Of a stretch of 64,000 nt of DNA, positions 24,501 to 33,246 are shown one piece after another. The stretch comes from DAOUBP01 sp964474695 (GTDB lineage: Bacteria; Chloroflexota; Anaerolineae; CG2-30-64-16). A model generated the notes under the pieces. The model worked only from the letters and a program-made list of their open reading frames with translations, did no database searches and was not told the origin of the DNA. Position 1 is the stretch's first letter; each line of letters starts with the position of its first letter. The position numbers were made by a program, and so were the translations under genes. Where the stretch lies: positions 1 through 64,000 of the forward strand of contig CAYYTK010000011.1 in assembly GCA_964474695.1 (NCBI GenBank), in the 5' to 3' direction.

Positions 24501-26165
24501 GTCAACGGTGCGGATTGGATCACGCTGACGCAGACGTCCGTTACGATTCCTATCACGGCCTCTGACAAGCATGTTGTGGAATACGGCAGCGAGGACGTTG
24601 CCGGCAACGCGGAAACTACCCATGAGATCACCGTGCGCATAGATGCTGACCCGCCATCTGCGCCGCTGAATGTGCGCGCCGAACCGGCCGGCTGGCAGCG
24701 CTACAATAGCTTCCGGTTAGCCTGGCGAGCGCCTCAAGATCAATCCGGCATTGCGGGCGCCTATGTTCGCTTCGATACGCCGCCGACGCATCCTACGGAT
24801 GGCACGTTTTACCCGGCTTTTGATGTGCTGGACGGCTTGCAGGCGCCCGGTGAGGGGCGCCACGGCGTTTATCTTTGGTTGCGTGATAAGGCCGGCAACG
24901 CCGATCACGCGACAGCGGTTGCGTTGGCCAATGCTCTATGGTATGATGGCACGCCGCCTGTAACGACCGTGGCGTATACTGGGACACTGGGCAGCAACGG
25001 CTGGTATGTTGGACCGGTGCAGTTCACCTTTTCGGCTGCCGATGCGGTTTCCGGCGTCGCGGAGATGCGTTACCAGATCAATGACGCTCCTTGGACGGCG
25101 GGAGACAGCTTGAGCCTGACCACCGACGGCGTGTACACAGTGAGAATCGCCGGCATCGACAACGCCGGCAACGTCGAGCCCTCCCAGGTTTTCGAGATCA
25201 AGCTGGATCAAAGCGCGCCGGTCGCGCGTCTTGCCGCGCTGGAGCGCTATCGACTGTCGCCGAGTTTTGACGTGGCATGGTCGGGCGAGGATCCGGTCCC
25301 GGGCTCCGGGTTGGCGGGATTCGATGTGCAGGTGCGCAACGGATATGACGGGACCTGGCAGTCCTGGAACCCCGGCGCCCTGGTGACCAGCGCCACGTTC
25401 GCAGGGGAACGGGGACATACTTACTTCTTCCGGATCGCGGCCCGTGATGTGGCGGGCAACCGGCAGGCTTTTACAACCGACCAGGTGTTCACGAATATCG
25501 AGATGGTGCTCAATAACGGCTTTGAGACCGGAACTTTCGCGAACTGGAGCACCAGCGGGATGTTGTATAAGGCTGTTGTACCGCAGGCCGGCCCGTCCGG
25601 CGCCAGCAGCCCGACAGCCCGGTTGGGGAGCGAGGACTATGGCGCCAGCCTGGAAGATCCCGGCCAGGTGCCTGTCGGCAGCGCTACGATCTCGCAGACG
25701 CTGCGGGTGCCTGACTTGAGCCAGGCCCGGCGGCCCGTGCTGATTCTCTGGTATCGCGTGTTTTCCTATGATGTCATGTACAGCCAACGACTACAGCGAT
25801 ACGTAGATACGTTCGATGTGACGCTGCTCGACACGGCCGGGCAAGAGGTCGCGCTCTTGCTGCGTGACGGCAATCCGACCAACGACTACGGCGCCTTATA
25901 CGACACAGGCTGGAAACGGGCATTCATCGATCTGGGTCCCTACGCCGGCCAGACGGTACAATTGGTGCTCGCGAACTATAATCGATATGACAACCTGTTC
26001 AACACCTGGAGCTATGTGGACGATATCCAGGTGCGCGATTGGTATGGCAGCTACCGCACGTATCTGCCGCTGCTCTCGAACTATACGCAGGAAGCTGCGG
26101 CCGTAGCGGTTGCCGTGGAGAAGGAATCGGACCTGCACGAGGCCGATCCGGACGGCAAACGCTGA
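21525..26165 (+). CDS. Giant secreted surface protein with Ig-like repeats
   Basis: 1546 residues. Signal sequence with a hydrophobic stretch near 24-40, then at least ten beta-sandwich repeats of two alternating kinds. One kind has NGWY at its start, SGVA in the middle and DxAGN at its end (OmpL47/Big-like). The other starts APxNLTGxP, has NWTNPxDISGIVGxYYxL, then DGTF and LYLWLRDxAGN (fibronectin-like). A jelly-roll-like domain (VLNNGFETGTFANWSTSG) follows near residue 1325. The end contains the surface-tail motif YRTYLPLLSNY about 30 residues before the stop, with further residues after it. There are no catalytic residues that I recognise; adhesion or surface-layer roles are guesses. RBS AAGAGG precedes ATG 21525. 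Confidence 0.85.
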   Translation: MSMSETSHHLQPLAPPGLRRLRWLLLLLPAVSLLLGATLTVRGDAAAAQPGGGLGRPIALLRAWLLPDAVTWSGFGPAGWVTALPIESQITAEGGLGLDPATAAYASSTDTGASWSEWSTAGLSVSGAVSTTQTLQVVGLNLPDAASANLIRFRIQEISGTLQTSPDFLIRVDTALPASTVVQPADGAVLRAAPAIGGTAFDATSGVSQVSLSIRASGSGLYWDGSAWVNGQKWLPASGTTSWTYASATPAWSDGETYTILSQASDGAGNIETPAAGSSFTFDLTAPMVTVVSPNGGEVWAGGQSYPISWTASDAVGLAGAPITLSVSYNGGVSWSVIAAAQANSGNYAWTTPEINSTQVLVQVEAIDRAGNVGSDRSDATFSLDDAPPAAPQNLTGTPSSWANVDNFSVNWTNPPDIGSVVGAWYKLDQPPTADNDGVFVATTNLISGISLNTDGSHLIYVWLQDALGRADHTAVASTVLYLDRIAPSPPSGLVGAPARRWTNANSFSETWINPVDLSGITGVYYQLNRPGAYPTDGIFTSTINGLSGITVPADGKHDLYIWLVDGAGNVNHLNRNIDPQVFWYDGTLPTVAVTLVPALPANGWYSTTVDATFTGSDPADGSGLAAVYHQLDDQAWSTAGTQSITTEGGHRLTYYAQDVAGNQSNGEVVTFSLDSTPPTVSLTPARPPAASGWYTASITFSLAATDLLSGGAMSYYRLNGGLWQSATTFTLTNEGAYLIEYYGQDAAGNRSSVSSAQARVDAIPPATAYLIEGDQGENGWFTSPLSVTLVPSDNGSGVAATHYQINNGPWQNGTQFQLTADGYYTLLFYSVDAAANVETAFPVQVKIDSAAPSAPTAVTTTPAAWSRVNRFSVQWANPTDLSGIVGVYYRLNREPTGDSDGTFSPMTNRLDGLTAPSEGIHRLYLWLRDSAGNADYRNRTLAPLLRYDATPPTTEAALQGPIGTNGWYRGPVTVTLTAADAHSGVAHLRYRVNGADWITLTQTSVTIPITASDKHVVEYGSEDVAGNAETTHEITVRIDADPPSAPLNVRAEPAGWQRYNSFRLAWRAPQDQSGIAGAYVRFDTPPTHPTDGTFYPAFDVLDGLQAPGEGRHGVYLWLRDKAGNADHATAVALANALWYDGTPPVTTVAYTGTLGSNGWYVGPVQFTFSAADAVSGVAEMRYQINDAPWTAGDSLSLTTDGVYTVRIAGIDNAGNVEPSQVFEIKLDQSAPVARLAALERYRLSPSFDVAWSGEDPVPGSGLAGFDVQVRNGYDGTWQSWNPGALVTSATFAGERGHTYFFRIAARDVAGNRQAFTTDQVFTNIEMVLNNGFETGTFANWSTSGMLYKAVVPQAGPSGASSPTARLGSEDYGASLEDPGQVPVGSATISQTLRVPDLSQARRPVLILWYRVFSYDVMYSQRLQRYVDTFDVTLLDTAGQEVALLLRDGNPTNDYGALYDTGWKRAFIDLGPYAGQTVQLVLANYNRYDNLFNTWSYVDDIQVRDWYGSYRTYLPLLSNYTQEAAAVAVAVEKESDLHEADPDGKR

Positions 26166-26309
26166 AGATGACAGGGACGCACCGGGCCTTTTGGGAGACC
26201 TGGTGCGCAAGCAAGATCAAGTGAAGGCGTTTTTCTCGCAACTATCTGTTCCCGATCGGACCGGCCTTCGGTCGAGTCCAATGCCTGGCCGCGCAAGCCG
26301 GAGGGTGCG

Positions 26310-28304
26310 GTGACCACGCGATTTGAGCCTGGCAACGGCAATCCACCCCCGCGGCCCCGCAGCCTGGTGCCGCCGCCGCCTGACTCGGCCGAGGCTCTCT
26401 ACTACGAGGGCATGGCAGCTTACCAGCATCGCGACTGGGAGCAGGCGTTGGAGCGTTTCACGCGGCTGAAGGAACTGCAGCCGGCGCGGCCTGGGCTAGA
26501 CGCCCTGCTCGATGAGGTGCGCTGGTTCTTGCAGCTTCAGATGGCTGCGCCGGCCACGACTGTAGGGGCGGGTTTGCCTGCGGGGACCGCGTCCGCACGC
26601 GACGATGTAAAACCCGCCTCTACTAACCGCTGGCGAACGCTGGGCGTGGTGGCTTTGGCGGTGATCGGGATCGGGGCGTTGTTGCTGGCAGTCTTCTGGG
26701 GATCTTTGCCCTGGGCCCGCGCGACCGACCGTGAGGCCGAAGAGGCTTTTAACCGCGGCCAGGCGCGCCTGGCTGTGGGGGACTATGAGGGCGCCGAGGC
26801 AGCGTTTACCAGGTTGTTGGAGATTTCGCCGGGTGACCCCGAAGCCCAATTCGGGCTCGCTACGGCGCAGCGCCAGAAGTCCCTGGCCCAGGGCTACGCG
26901 GCCGCTGAGGCGGCCATCGCCGAAGAGGACTGGGACAAAGCTGCGACGGAACTCGAGAAGATCCTGGCCATCGATCCCGGTTACTCCGATGCACAGGCCA
27001 AGAGCGATTTTGTTTCCCAACGCCGCCGGTTGGCTGACTTGTATGATGATGGCAGCCGTCTCTACGATCTCGCGCAGTGGGGAGATGCACTCGCCCAGTT
27101 TGAGAAGATCCGGCAGTTGGATAGCACCTTCCGCACCGAGGCGGTGGGCGAGTTCCTGTTCGTCTGCTATCTGAACGCCGGCGAGGCTGCCATTGCGGCC
27201 GCGAACGGTGATGTGGCTGAGGTGACCCAGGCCGTTGAGTACTTCTCACAGGCGTTGGTCATTCACCCGCGCAACAGGCTGGCCGCGAATGCGCGGCGCC
27301 AGGGTGGCCTCTATCTGGACGCTGTGCGCGCCATTGCGGCTGGCAACGACAGCGAGGCGCAAAGCCGGCTTGAGGTGCTCCTGGCCGAGGATCCGGGTTA
27401 TGGCCACGGTGAGGCTGCCCGTCAGTTGTACCAACTGCTGCTGAATGACGCCGAGACCGCCTTGCAGGCAGGCGATATCCCTGCGGCTATTCAGCGCTAT
27501 GCCCAGGCGCAGACCGTAGCCGGTGTGGACAACAGTGCCGCAGTCCGTGGGGAGGCTGTTGCGCGCGCCATCACCCCTACGCCCACCCCGCGTCCCACCC
27601 CCACGCCCACGCCAACGTCACTACCCCAACCCATAGCCGTGGTTGGCGGAGGGCCGCTTAACCTGCGCGCGGGGCCGGGTACAACATATGCTGTAATCGG
27701 CCAGGCAGCCGCGGGCGCCAGGCTGCCGGTGACCGGCCGCAGCGCCGACGGCCAATGGCTGCGGGTATGCGTGGCTAAGTCCGCCGCGAGCGGGGGGATT
27801 TGTTCTGCCGCAACGGGGCAGGAGGGTTGGCTATTGACCCGTTTGCTGACGGTGCAGGGGGCCCTGACTGCCGTGGCCGTGATCACGCCATCTGCACCGC
27901 CACCTTCGGCCACCGTGGTGCGATCGGCGACGGCTACCCCTGCGGCTCTGACGGCCTGTGTTGCTGGCCAGGTGCGCAATTCTGTGGACAGCCAGCCGCT
28001 GGTCGGTTGGATCATCACCCTGCAGGGCGCAAACGGGACCGCGCTCACGTCTCGCACAGGATCGGATGGCAGCTATCTCTTTACGGGTCTGTCGGCGGGC
28101 AACTACACCGTGAGTGAGCAGTTGGAGTTGAACTGGCGCAACACGAGCCCTCTTGCCAGCACCGTCGTGGTTGCTGCTGCCTCAAGTTGCGTGGTGGTGG
28201 ACTTCTGGAACGACCCGGTCGAAGGGTCTGCAGCGCCTGCGCCCACGTCCACACCTGTGCCCGAACCCACATCCCCTCCTCCCACGTCAACCCCGGAGCG
28301 GTGA
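26310..28304 (+). CDS. Membrane-anchored TPR protein with SH3b and SD-like domains
   Basis: 664 residues from GTG 26310 (GGAGGG upstream). A cytoplasmic part with one TPR-like unit (EALYYEGMAAYQHRDWEQALERF) precedes one membrane helix near 109-135 (LGVVALAVIGIGALLLAVFW). Outside, several TPR units (AEEAFNRGQARLAVGDYEGAEAAF and others) are followed by a PTPTP linker, a bacterial SH3 domain (PLNLRAGPGTTYAVIGQ) and an SdrD-B-like domain (TGSDGSYLFTGLSAGNYTV). It probably scaffolds an envelope complex. A 62-bp palindromic repeat is translated in frame just before the membrane helix. The next gene begins 7 bases after its stop. Confidence 0.85.
   Translation: MTTRFEPGNGNPPPRPRSLVPPPPDSAEALYYEGMAAYQHRDWEQALERFTRLKELQPARPGLDALLDEVRWFLQLQMAAPATTVGAGLPAGTASARDDVKPASTNRWRTLGVVALAVIGIGALLLAVFWGSLPWARATDREAEEAFNRGQARLAVGDYEGAEAAFTRLLEISPGDPEAQFGLATAQRQKSLAQGYAAAEAAIAEEDWDKAATELEKILAIDPGYSDAQAKSDFVSQRRRLADLYDDGSRLYDLAQWGDALAQFEKIRQLDSTFRTEAVGEFLFVCYLNAGEAAIAAANGDVAEVTQAVEYFSQALVIHPRNRLAANARRQGGLYLDAVRAIAAGNDSEAQSRLEVLLAEDPGYGHGEAARQLYQLLLNDAETALQAGDIPAAIQRYAQAQTVAGVDNSAAVRGEAVARAITPTPTPRPTPTPTPTSLPQPIAVVGGGPLNLRAGPGTTYAVIGQAAAGARLPVTGRSADGQWLRVCVAKSAASGGICSAATGQEGWLLTRLLTVQGALTAVAVITPSAPPPSATVVRSATATPAALTACVAGQVRNSVDSQPLVGWIITLQGANGTALTSRTGSDGSYLFTGLSAGNYTVSEQLELNWRNTSPLASTVVVAAASSCVVVDFWNDPVEGSAAPAPTSTPVPEPTSPPPTSTPER
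26562..26623. repeat. GTAGGGGC palindromic element inside the TPR gene
   Basis: GTAGGGGCGGGTTT (26562-26575) pairs with AAACCCGCCTCTAC (26610-26623) with one wobble. It is read in frame as residues 85-105 (VGAGLPAGTASARDDVKPAS), in the linker before the membrane helix, so insertion was tolerated. Confidence 0.85.
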
Positions 28305-28311
28305 GGTTGCC

Positions 28312-29895
28312 ATGCCAGCATCGAATTTGCTGAACGGCCGTCCGGCGGGTGAGTCAGCCTTTGGGGAATCAGCCAACACCGAGAGCCAGGGCGCGGCGCG
28401 ACAACCCTGGGTGCAGTTTTTTGCTGCGACGTTCCTTTTTATGGCGCCGTTACTGTTCCTGCCGCTGGGCGCCACGCGCGGGGAGGCCTGGCAGCCCGTG
28501 GGTCTGCGCGGTCAGACGGTGCTTGCTCTGGCGCTGACGAGCCGCGACGGCCAACCGGTGGTCTATGCGGAGACCTCGACCGGGCTCTGGCGCCTCGATC
28601 ATGCTCAGGGCGCATCAGCCGGGAGCGAAGCCTGGCAGCGGATTGATGCCGGTTTGCCTCGTGCTGCGCTGGGTGGTCCGGCGCTGGCAGCCTGGCGAAA
28701 CGTGCCGGGACGCCCCCTGCAACTCTATGCTCTGACGGAAAGCGGCACTGCCCGGCAGCTTTATCGCTCCGATGATGGCGGTTCCTCCTGGCAGCGGATC
28801 GGCCCGGCGCCTGGCCAGACTGCGCGGCCCGCGTTGGTCGCTTTGCCCGACCTGAGCGGTCGCGACCTGATCACTGTGGCGACCGGCAGCCGTGTGCAGC
28901 GCAGCATCGATGGCGGCGCCACCTGGGCCCCGGGCGGCCCGTGGCCGGGTGAGGTCGACGCCGCAGAGCGGGACATCGAGCGCGTGACCGCACTATTAGG
29001 CGACTCCAGCGACCCTGATCACCTGTACGCGTTGGCTGGTGAGGGCGGCCTGTGGATCAGCGAAAGCGCTGGGCTGTCCTGGCGGGTGGTCGATCCGGTC
29101 GGGGGAGAAGCCGGTCCGGAGGCCAGGCCCGCAGCGGTCAGCGCGCTGGCGATAGCGCCTTATTTTGGGATTCGCATCTGGGCGGCCACGGTCGATGGTC
29201 TGGCCCTCAGCGCAGATAGCGGCGCCACCTGGGACTTGCTGCCGCTCCCTGCCGCGTCAAGCGGGTCCAATGGTCGTATTATTGCTTTACGCAACGACCC
29301 GCGCGTGCCTGAGACGATCTACGCGGCATTGATCGGGGGCGCAGTCTATCGCAGCAATGACAGCGGCGCGACATGGACTGCCCTGGGCGCGCCGGGGGCC
29401 CGGCACGTCACGGCCCTGGCCCTTGATCCGGATTCGCGCGGCCTGCTGTATGCCGCCACGGATGATGGAATCTGGATGCGCGTGGTCGCCCCTCCTGAAC
29501 CGATACCGATGCCAACGCCGGCGCAGACTTCGCTGCCGGCCGAGTTGCCGACATTCACGCCTCTGCCGACTGCATCGCCGACCCCGACGGCGACATCTAC
29601 TGCCGCGCCGAGTGCCACCGCCACCCCGTCGCCTTCGGCCACGCCGACTGCAACCTACACGGCCGCGCCGACCGCGACACGCACGATCACGCCGACCCGC
29701 CGGCCTACGGCTACGCTTGTTGCCGCGACCAGCATCGCGCCCACCTGGACGGCAACTTCATCCCTGCCAGGCGCGCAACCTACCCGGCCGCAGTCTCAGC
29801 CGACCCAGCCGCCGATTCAGCCGACCCAGGCGCCGACTCAGCCACCGCCAACTGAGCCGTCGCCCACCGACGTGCCTACTCCGAAGCCGAGATGA
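28312..29895 (+). CDS. Membrane-anchored beta-propeller (BNR/sortilin-like) protein
   Basis: 527 residues. A signal-anchor helix lies near 36-55 (FFAATFLFMAPLLFLPL). At least five Asp-box motifs (RSDDGGSSWQRI, RSIDGGATW, ISESAGLSW, LSADSGATW, RSNDSGATW) indicate a beta-propeller of the BNR/sortilin type that usually binds glycans or proteins. The last ~110 residues are a Pro/Thr-rich tail without a Y-L-P-L end. Its stop overlaps the start of the histidine kinase by 4 bases, so propeller and kinase are translated together; the propeller may be an external sensor for it. ATG 28312 follows GTGAGG. Confidence 0.85.
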   Translation: MPASNLLNGRPAGESAFGESANTESQGAARQPWVQFFAATFLFMAPLLFLPLGATRGEAWQPVGLRGQTVLALALTSRDGQPVVYAETSTGLWRLDHAQGASAGSEAWQRIDAGLPRAALGGPALAAWRNVPGRPLQLYALTESGTARQLYRSDDGGSSWQRIGPAPGQTARPALVALPDLSGRDLITVATGSRVQRSIDGGATWAPGGPWPGEVDAAERDIERVTALLGDSSDPDHLYALAGEGGLWISESAGLSWRVVDPVGGEAGPEARPAAVSALAIAPYFGIRIWAATVDGLALSADSGATWDLLPLPAASSGSNGRIIALRNDPRVPETIYAALIGGAVYRSNDSGATWTALGAPGARHVTALALDPDSRGLLYAATDDGIWMRVVAPPEPIPMPTPAQTSLPAELPTFTPLPTASPTPTATSTAAPSATATPSPSATPTATYTAAPTATRTITPTRRPTATLVAATSIAPTWTATSSLPGAQPTRPQSQPTQPPIQPTQAPTQPPPTEPSPTDVPTPKPR

Positions 29896-32288
29896 CTACC
29901 GTGCCGTCCTCTGAAAGAGAAATCGCCGGCGGGGCAAGGGTCCCGCGGCGGTCGCGCGCGCCGTCGTTGCCGCGCCTGCAGCGCCTGGTGGATATCCCCT
30001 CGCGCTGGACGCTGTTGGCTTTGGGCGGGTGGGTGGCGTGGCGGATGCGCGATGCCGGACGGCCCGGTCCCTGGCTGGGAGTCATCGGCATCTATGCGTT
30101 GATTGCGATCGTGACCTCTGTATACTGGCTGGGCCGGCGCTCCGGGGGCGCGGCGACGCGGGCGGAAGCGGCAGGCACATACGCGGCCTATGCGACCGAT
30201 GCACTTTTTGCCGCCGCCTTGATCTGGTTGGATGGTGGCTTGGGTAGCCCGCTTTACATCTTGCTGGTGTTGCTGAGCCTGAAAGCTGCAGGGTTCACGC
30301 CGCTGCTGCCCGGTATGGTTTGGGCGTCATTTGCGTTTGGGCCGTTGTATGTCCTGGCCCTCCGTCTGGCGGCGGGCAACTTCGCCTTTCTGGCCGACAG
30401 CGGCTTCCTGAGCCGCTACATTTTGTTGTGGGCCTGGCTGATAGGAGTCGTCTTGCTGGCCTGGGAGCTTAAGCGCCGCACGATCCAGGCTGCGGGGTTG
30501 GACCGCGTCCTGGCACAACAGCAGGCGGACCTGGCGCAAAAGACCGAGGTGCTGCAACGCACCGCAACCGATCTGGGTGATCGTGTGTTGGAACTGCGTG
30601 CGCTGCAGGAGGTGGCGAAGGCGTTGGCAACCACGCTCCGGGCTGAGGAGACGCCGCATCTGGTCGTCGAGACGCTTCGGAACATCACCGGCAGCAGCCA
30701 CTGTGCAGTGGGATTGTTCGAGTTGAATGGGACCGCGGCAGGAGCGTGGCTGGAGGGAGCCGTCATGACAGCCGATCAGTTGCAGTCGGCCGGCTTTCGC
30801 TTCCAGTGGGCCGAGGAGCCGGTGCTCAGCGAGGCGTTGGCGACCGGGCGGCCGGCGCGACTGGATCCAAGTGCTACCGGGCAGCTCCGCGGGTTGTTGG
30901 GCGGCTATCCGTATTTTGTGACGCCGCTGATCTCGCGCGGTCAGCCGATCGGCGCCCTGTTTGTGGCGGATCATCCGGCGCAAGCGGAAACGCCGGCAGG
31001 CCAACCCGGCAGCTTGAGCAGCTTGAATGTCTCCGAACAGCTTCTGACCAGCTTTGCCTACTTTGCCGCTACAGCGACCGAGAACGCGCAGCTTTATCAG
31101 GATGCCTGGGAGAAGCGCCGAGAGCTGGAAGCGGTGCTGTCCGGCATCGGCGATGGTGTGGTGGTGGTGGATCCTGACCTGGCGCTGATTTTGATGAACC
31201 CTGTGGCGCGCGATATCCTGGGCCTGCAGGCTGAGCCGCCGGTCGGTGCGGCGCTGAGCCCCTATCTCGCGCCACACGCGGCGGCGCCGGATGCGGCGGA
31301 TGGAACAGCGTCTGCGTTTGCCGCATTGCTGACCGATACATTGCGCAGTGGTCGGGAGCAGATTCGGGAGCTGGAGTTGCCCGGGCACGCAGGATCTTCA
31401 GCGTTCGGTGGGCATGGTGAGCTAGGCCGCGAAGGCAGCACCCGCACCTATGGCGCCCTGGCCTCGCCTGTGCTGAATGCCGGCGGCGAAGCTGGCGGCG
31501 TGGTGGCGGTGTTGCGGGATATTACCGCTCAGAAAGAGTTGGAGCGGATGAAATCCAACTTCCTTTCGGTAGTCAGTCACGAGCTCCGCACGCCGCTGCA
31601 TTCCATCAAAGGGTTCGTTGAGATCATTCTGATGGGTAAGACCGGCCCTGTGAGCGAATTGCAGGAGGACTTCCTGCGCACCGTAAGCACGCAGACGACC
31701 GTGTTGCAGCGCATGATTGATGACTTGTTGGAGCTTTCGCGCATGGAGGCCGGGCGGATCAGGCTGCAGCTCTCCGAGGTGTCCCTGCCGTTGATGGCGC
31801 GCAACGTGGCGACGAAGCTCGCTCCCCTGGCCGAGGAGGCTGGTTTGCAACTGCACCTCGACTTTCAGGATGACTTGCCGGAGATCGACGGTGATCGCAT
31901 TCGGTTGGAGCAGGTGTTGACCAACCTGGTCGAGAATGCGATCAAGTTCACTCCGGACGGTGGCCGGATTACGCTGAGCGGCCAGCGGATCGGTGATCGG
32001 GTGCACGTGTCGATTGCGGACACCGGCATCGGCATCCCGCCGGACGAGCAGGAAAAGGTCTTCGATCGCTTTTATCAGGTGGATGGCAGCGAGCGCCGCG
32101 CGTATCGCGGCACCGGCCTGGGACTGAGCATCAGCCGGCACATCGTGGAGCGCCACGGCGGTCGCATTTGGGTCGAGAGTGAGGGGATCAACGGCCGCGG
32201 CTCTTGTTTCCATATTGAGCTGCCCATCGAGCTGCGTCTGACCGAGGCGCCCACCATCGACTTTATCACGCCCACGCGAGGAGGATAA
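29892..32288 (+). CDS. Membrane sensor histidine kinase (GAF, PAS, HisKA, HATPase)
   Basis: 798 residues. Five or six membrane helices in about the first 190 residues, a short coiled coil, a GAF domain (about 235-395), a PAS-like domain (ELEAVLSGIGDGVVVVDPDLALILMN), the HisKA box with phosphorylated His563 (VVSHELRTPLHS), and HATPase motifs NLVENAIKFTPDGG, DTGIGIPPDEQEKVFDRFYQ and GTGLGLSISRHIVERHGG. It likely phosphorylates a response regulator such as that at 20758. The gene overlaps the propeller gene by 4 bases and precedes the deacetylase by 4 bases. Confidence 0.95.
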   Translation: MTTVPSSEREIAGGARVPRRSRAPSLPRLQRLVDIPSRWTLLALGGWVAWRMRDAGRPGPWLGVIGIYALIAIVTSVYWLGRRSGGAATRAEAAGTYAAYATDALFAAALIWLDGGLGSPLYILLVLLSLKAAGFTPLLPGMVWASFAFGPLYVLALRLAAGNFAFLADSGFLSRYILLWAWLIGVVLLAWELKRRTIQAAGLDRVLAQQQADLAQKTEVLQRTATDLGDRVLELRALQEVAKALATTLRAEETPHLVVETLRNITGSSHCAVGLFELNGTAAGAWLEGAVMTADQLQSAGFRFQWAEEPVLSEALATGRPARLDPSATGQLRGLLGGYPYFVTPLISRGQPIGALFVADHPAQAETPAGQPGSLSSLNVSEQLLTSFAYFAATATENAQLYQDAWEKRRELEAVLSGIGDGVVVVDPDLALILMNPVARDILGLQAEPPVGAALSPYLAPHAAAPDAADGTASAFAALLTDTLRSGREQIRELELPGHAGSSAFGGHGELGREGSTRTYGALASPVLNAGGEAGGVVAVLRDITAQKELERMKSNFLSVVSHELRTPLHSIKGFVEIILMGKTGPVSELQEDFLRTVSTQTTVLQRMIDDLLELSRMEAGRIRLQLSEVSLPLMARNVATKLAPLAEEAGLQLHLDFQDDLPEIDGDRIRLEQVLTNLVENAIKFTPDGGRITLSGQRIGDRVHVSIADTGIGIPPDEQEKVFDRFYQVDGSERRAYRGTGLGLSISRHIVERHGGRIWVESEGINGRGSCFHIELPIELRLTEAPTIDFITPTRGG

Positions 32289-32292
32289 GCGG

Positions 32293-33222
32293 ATGGATCG
32301 CACCTTGCCGCTGGGCACGCTCCAGGTCGACGTGGATGATCTGTGGGTGTACTACGAAAGCATCGGCCGGTCGACACCTGCGAGTGCTCCGCCGTTAGCT
32401 TTTTCTCAAGGCATCCCCCGGCTGCTGGACCTGTTCGATCGCTTCGGTGTGCGCGGCACTTTCTTCGTCTGCGGCAGCGATCTGCCGGTCCAGGCAGCCG
32501 CGTTGCGCGAGATTGCCCGGCGCGGACACGAGGTGGCCAATCACTCTGCCGCACACCGCAACGGCTTCGCGCGGTTGAGCCTGGCCGAGTTGCGCGCGGA
32601 CATCGCCGAAGCGGGAGATCGGATTGCTCAAGCCATAGGGCAGCCGCCGGTCGGCTTCAAGGCGCCTGGTTTCAGTTACAATCCCGGCCTGCCCGAAGTG
32701 CTGGCGGGGTTGGGTTATCTGTACGATTCGTCGCTGCTGCCATCGTTCTACGCGCCGGCGCTGCGGCTGGTGCAAGGCGTGCTGTCGCGCGGCCGCGTGG
32801 ACCCCACTCATTATGGCCGCGCCATCTACGGCCTGGCGCCGCTTACGCCATATCATCCTGATCCGGCGCGACCGTTTCGCCGCCGCCAGGGCCGGCCAGG
32901 CACTGCGCAGTTCTGGGAAGCCCCGGTGACGACTATGCCGTTCCTGCGGCTGCCGATGCACAGCACCTTTGTCCAGGCTGCCGGCCGCCCGCTGTTCGAT
33001 ATCGGCCTGGCCTTGGCCCGGCTGCGGCGGGTGCCGATTAACTACTTGCTGCACGCCGCCGATGTCGTGGATCGGGCGCCCGATCCGGCGTTGGCTTCTT
33101 ATCGCTTTTTGCAACTCGGTTGGGAAGCAAAGCAGCCGCTTTGCGAGCATTTGTTGGCAGCCCTGAGCGCGGCCTACCGGCTGGTGCCGACCAGGGAGTT
33201 CGTGCTCAGCCGGTCAGCATGA
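32293..33222 (+). CDS. NodB-type polysaccharide deacetylase
   Basis: 309 residues. NodB homology domain: VDVDDLW carries the catalytic and metal Asp residues, GTFFVCG follows, and NHSAAH is the His-x-x-x-His metal site. Enzymes of this class remove N- or O-acetyl groups from glycans or from lipid-linked sugars (for example ArnD/PgdA relatives). No signal peptide, so it may act on a cytoplasmic lipid-linked intermediate, in keeping with the adjacent GT2 and GT39 genes. ATG 32293 follows GAGGA. Confidence 0.88.
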   Translation: MDRTLPLGTLQVDVDDLWVYYESIGRSTPASAPPLAFSQGIPRLLDLFDRFGVRGTFFVCGSDLPVQAAALREIARRGHEVANHSAAHRNGFARLSLAELRADIAEAGDRIAQAIGQPPVGFKAPGFSYNPGLPEVLAGLGYLYDSSLLPSFYAPALRLVQGVLSRGRVDPTHYGRAIYGLAPLTPYHPDPARPFRRRQGRPGTAQFWEAPVTTMPFLRLPMHSTFVQAAGRPLFDIGLALARLRRVPINYLLHAADVVDRAPDPALASYRFLQLGWEAKQPLCEHLLAALSAAYRLVPTREFVLSRSA

Positions 33223-33246
33223 CGAAGTGATCCAGAAGGAAAGCGT

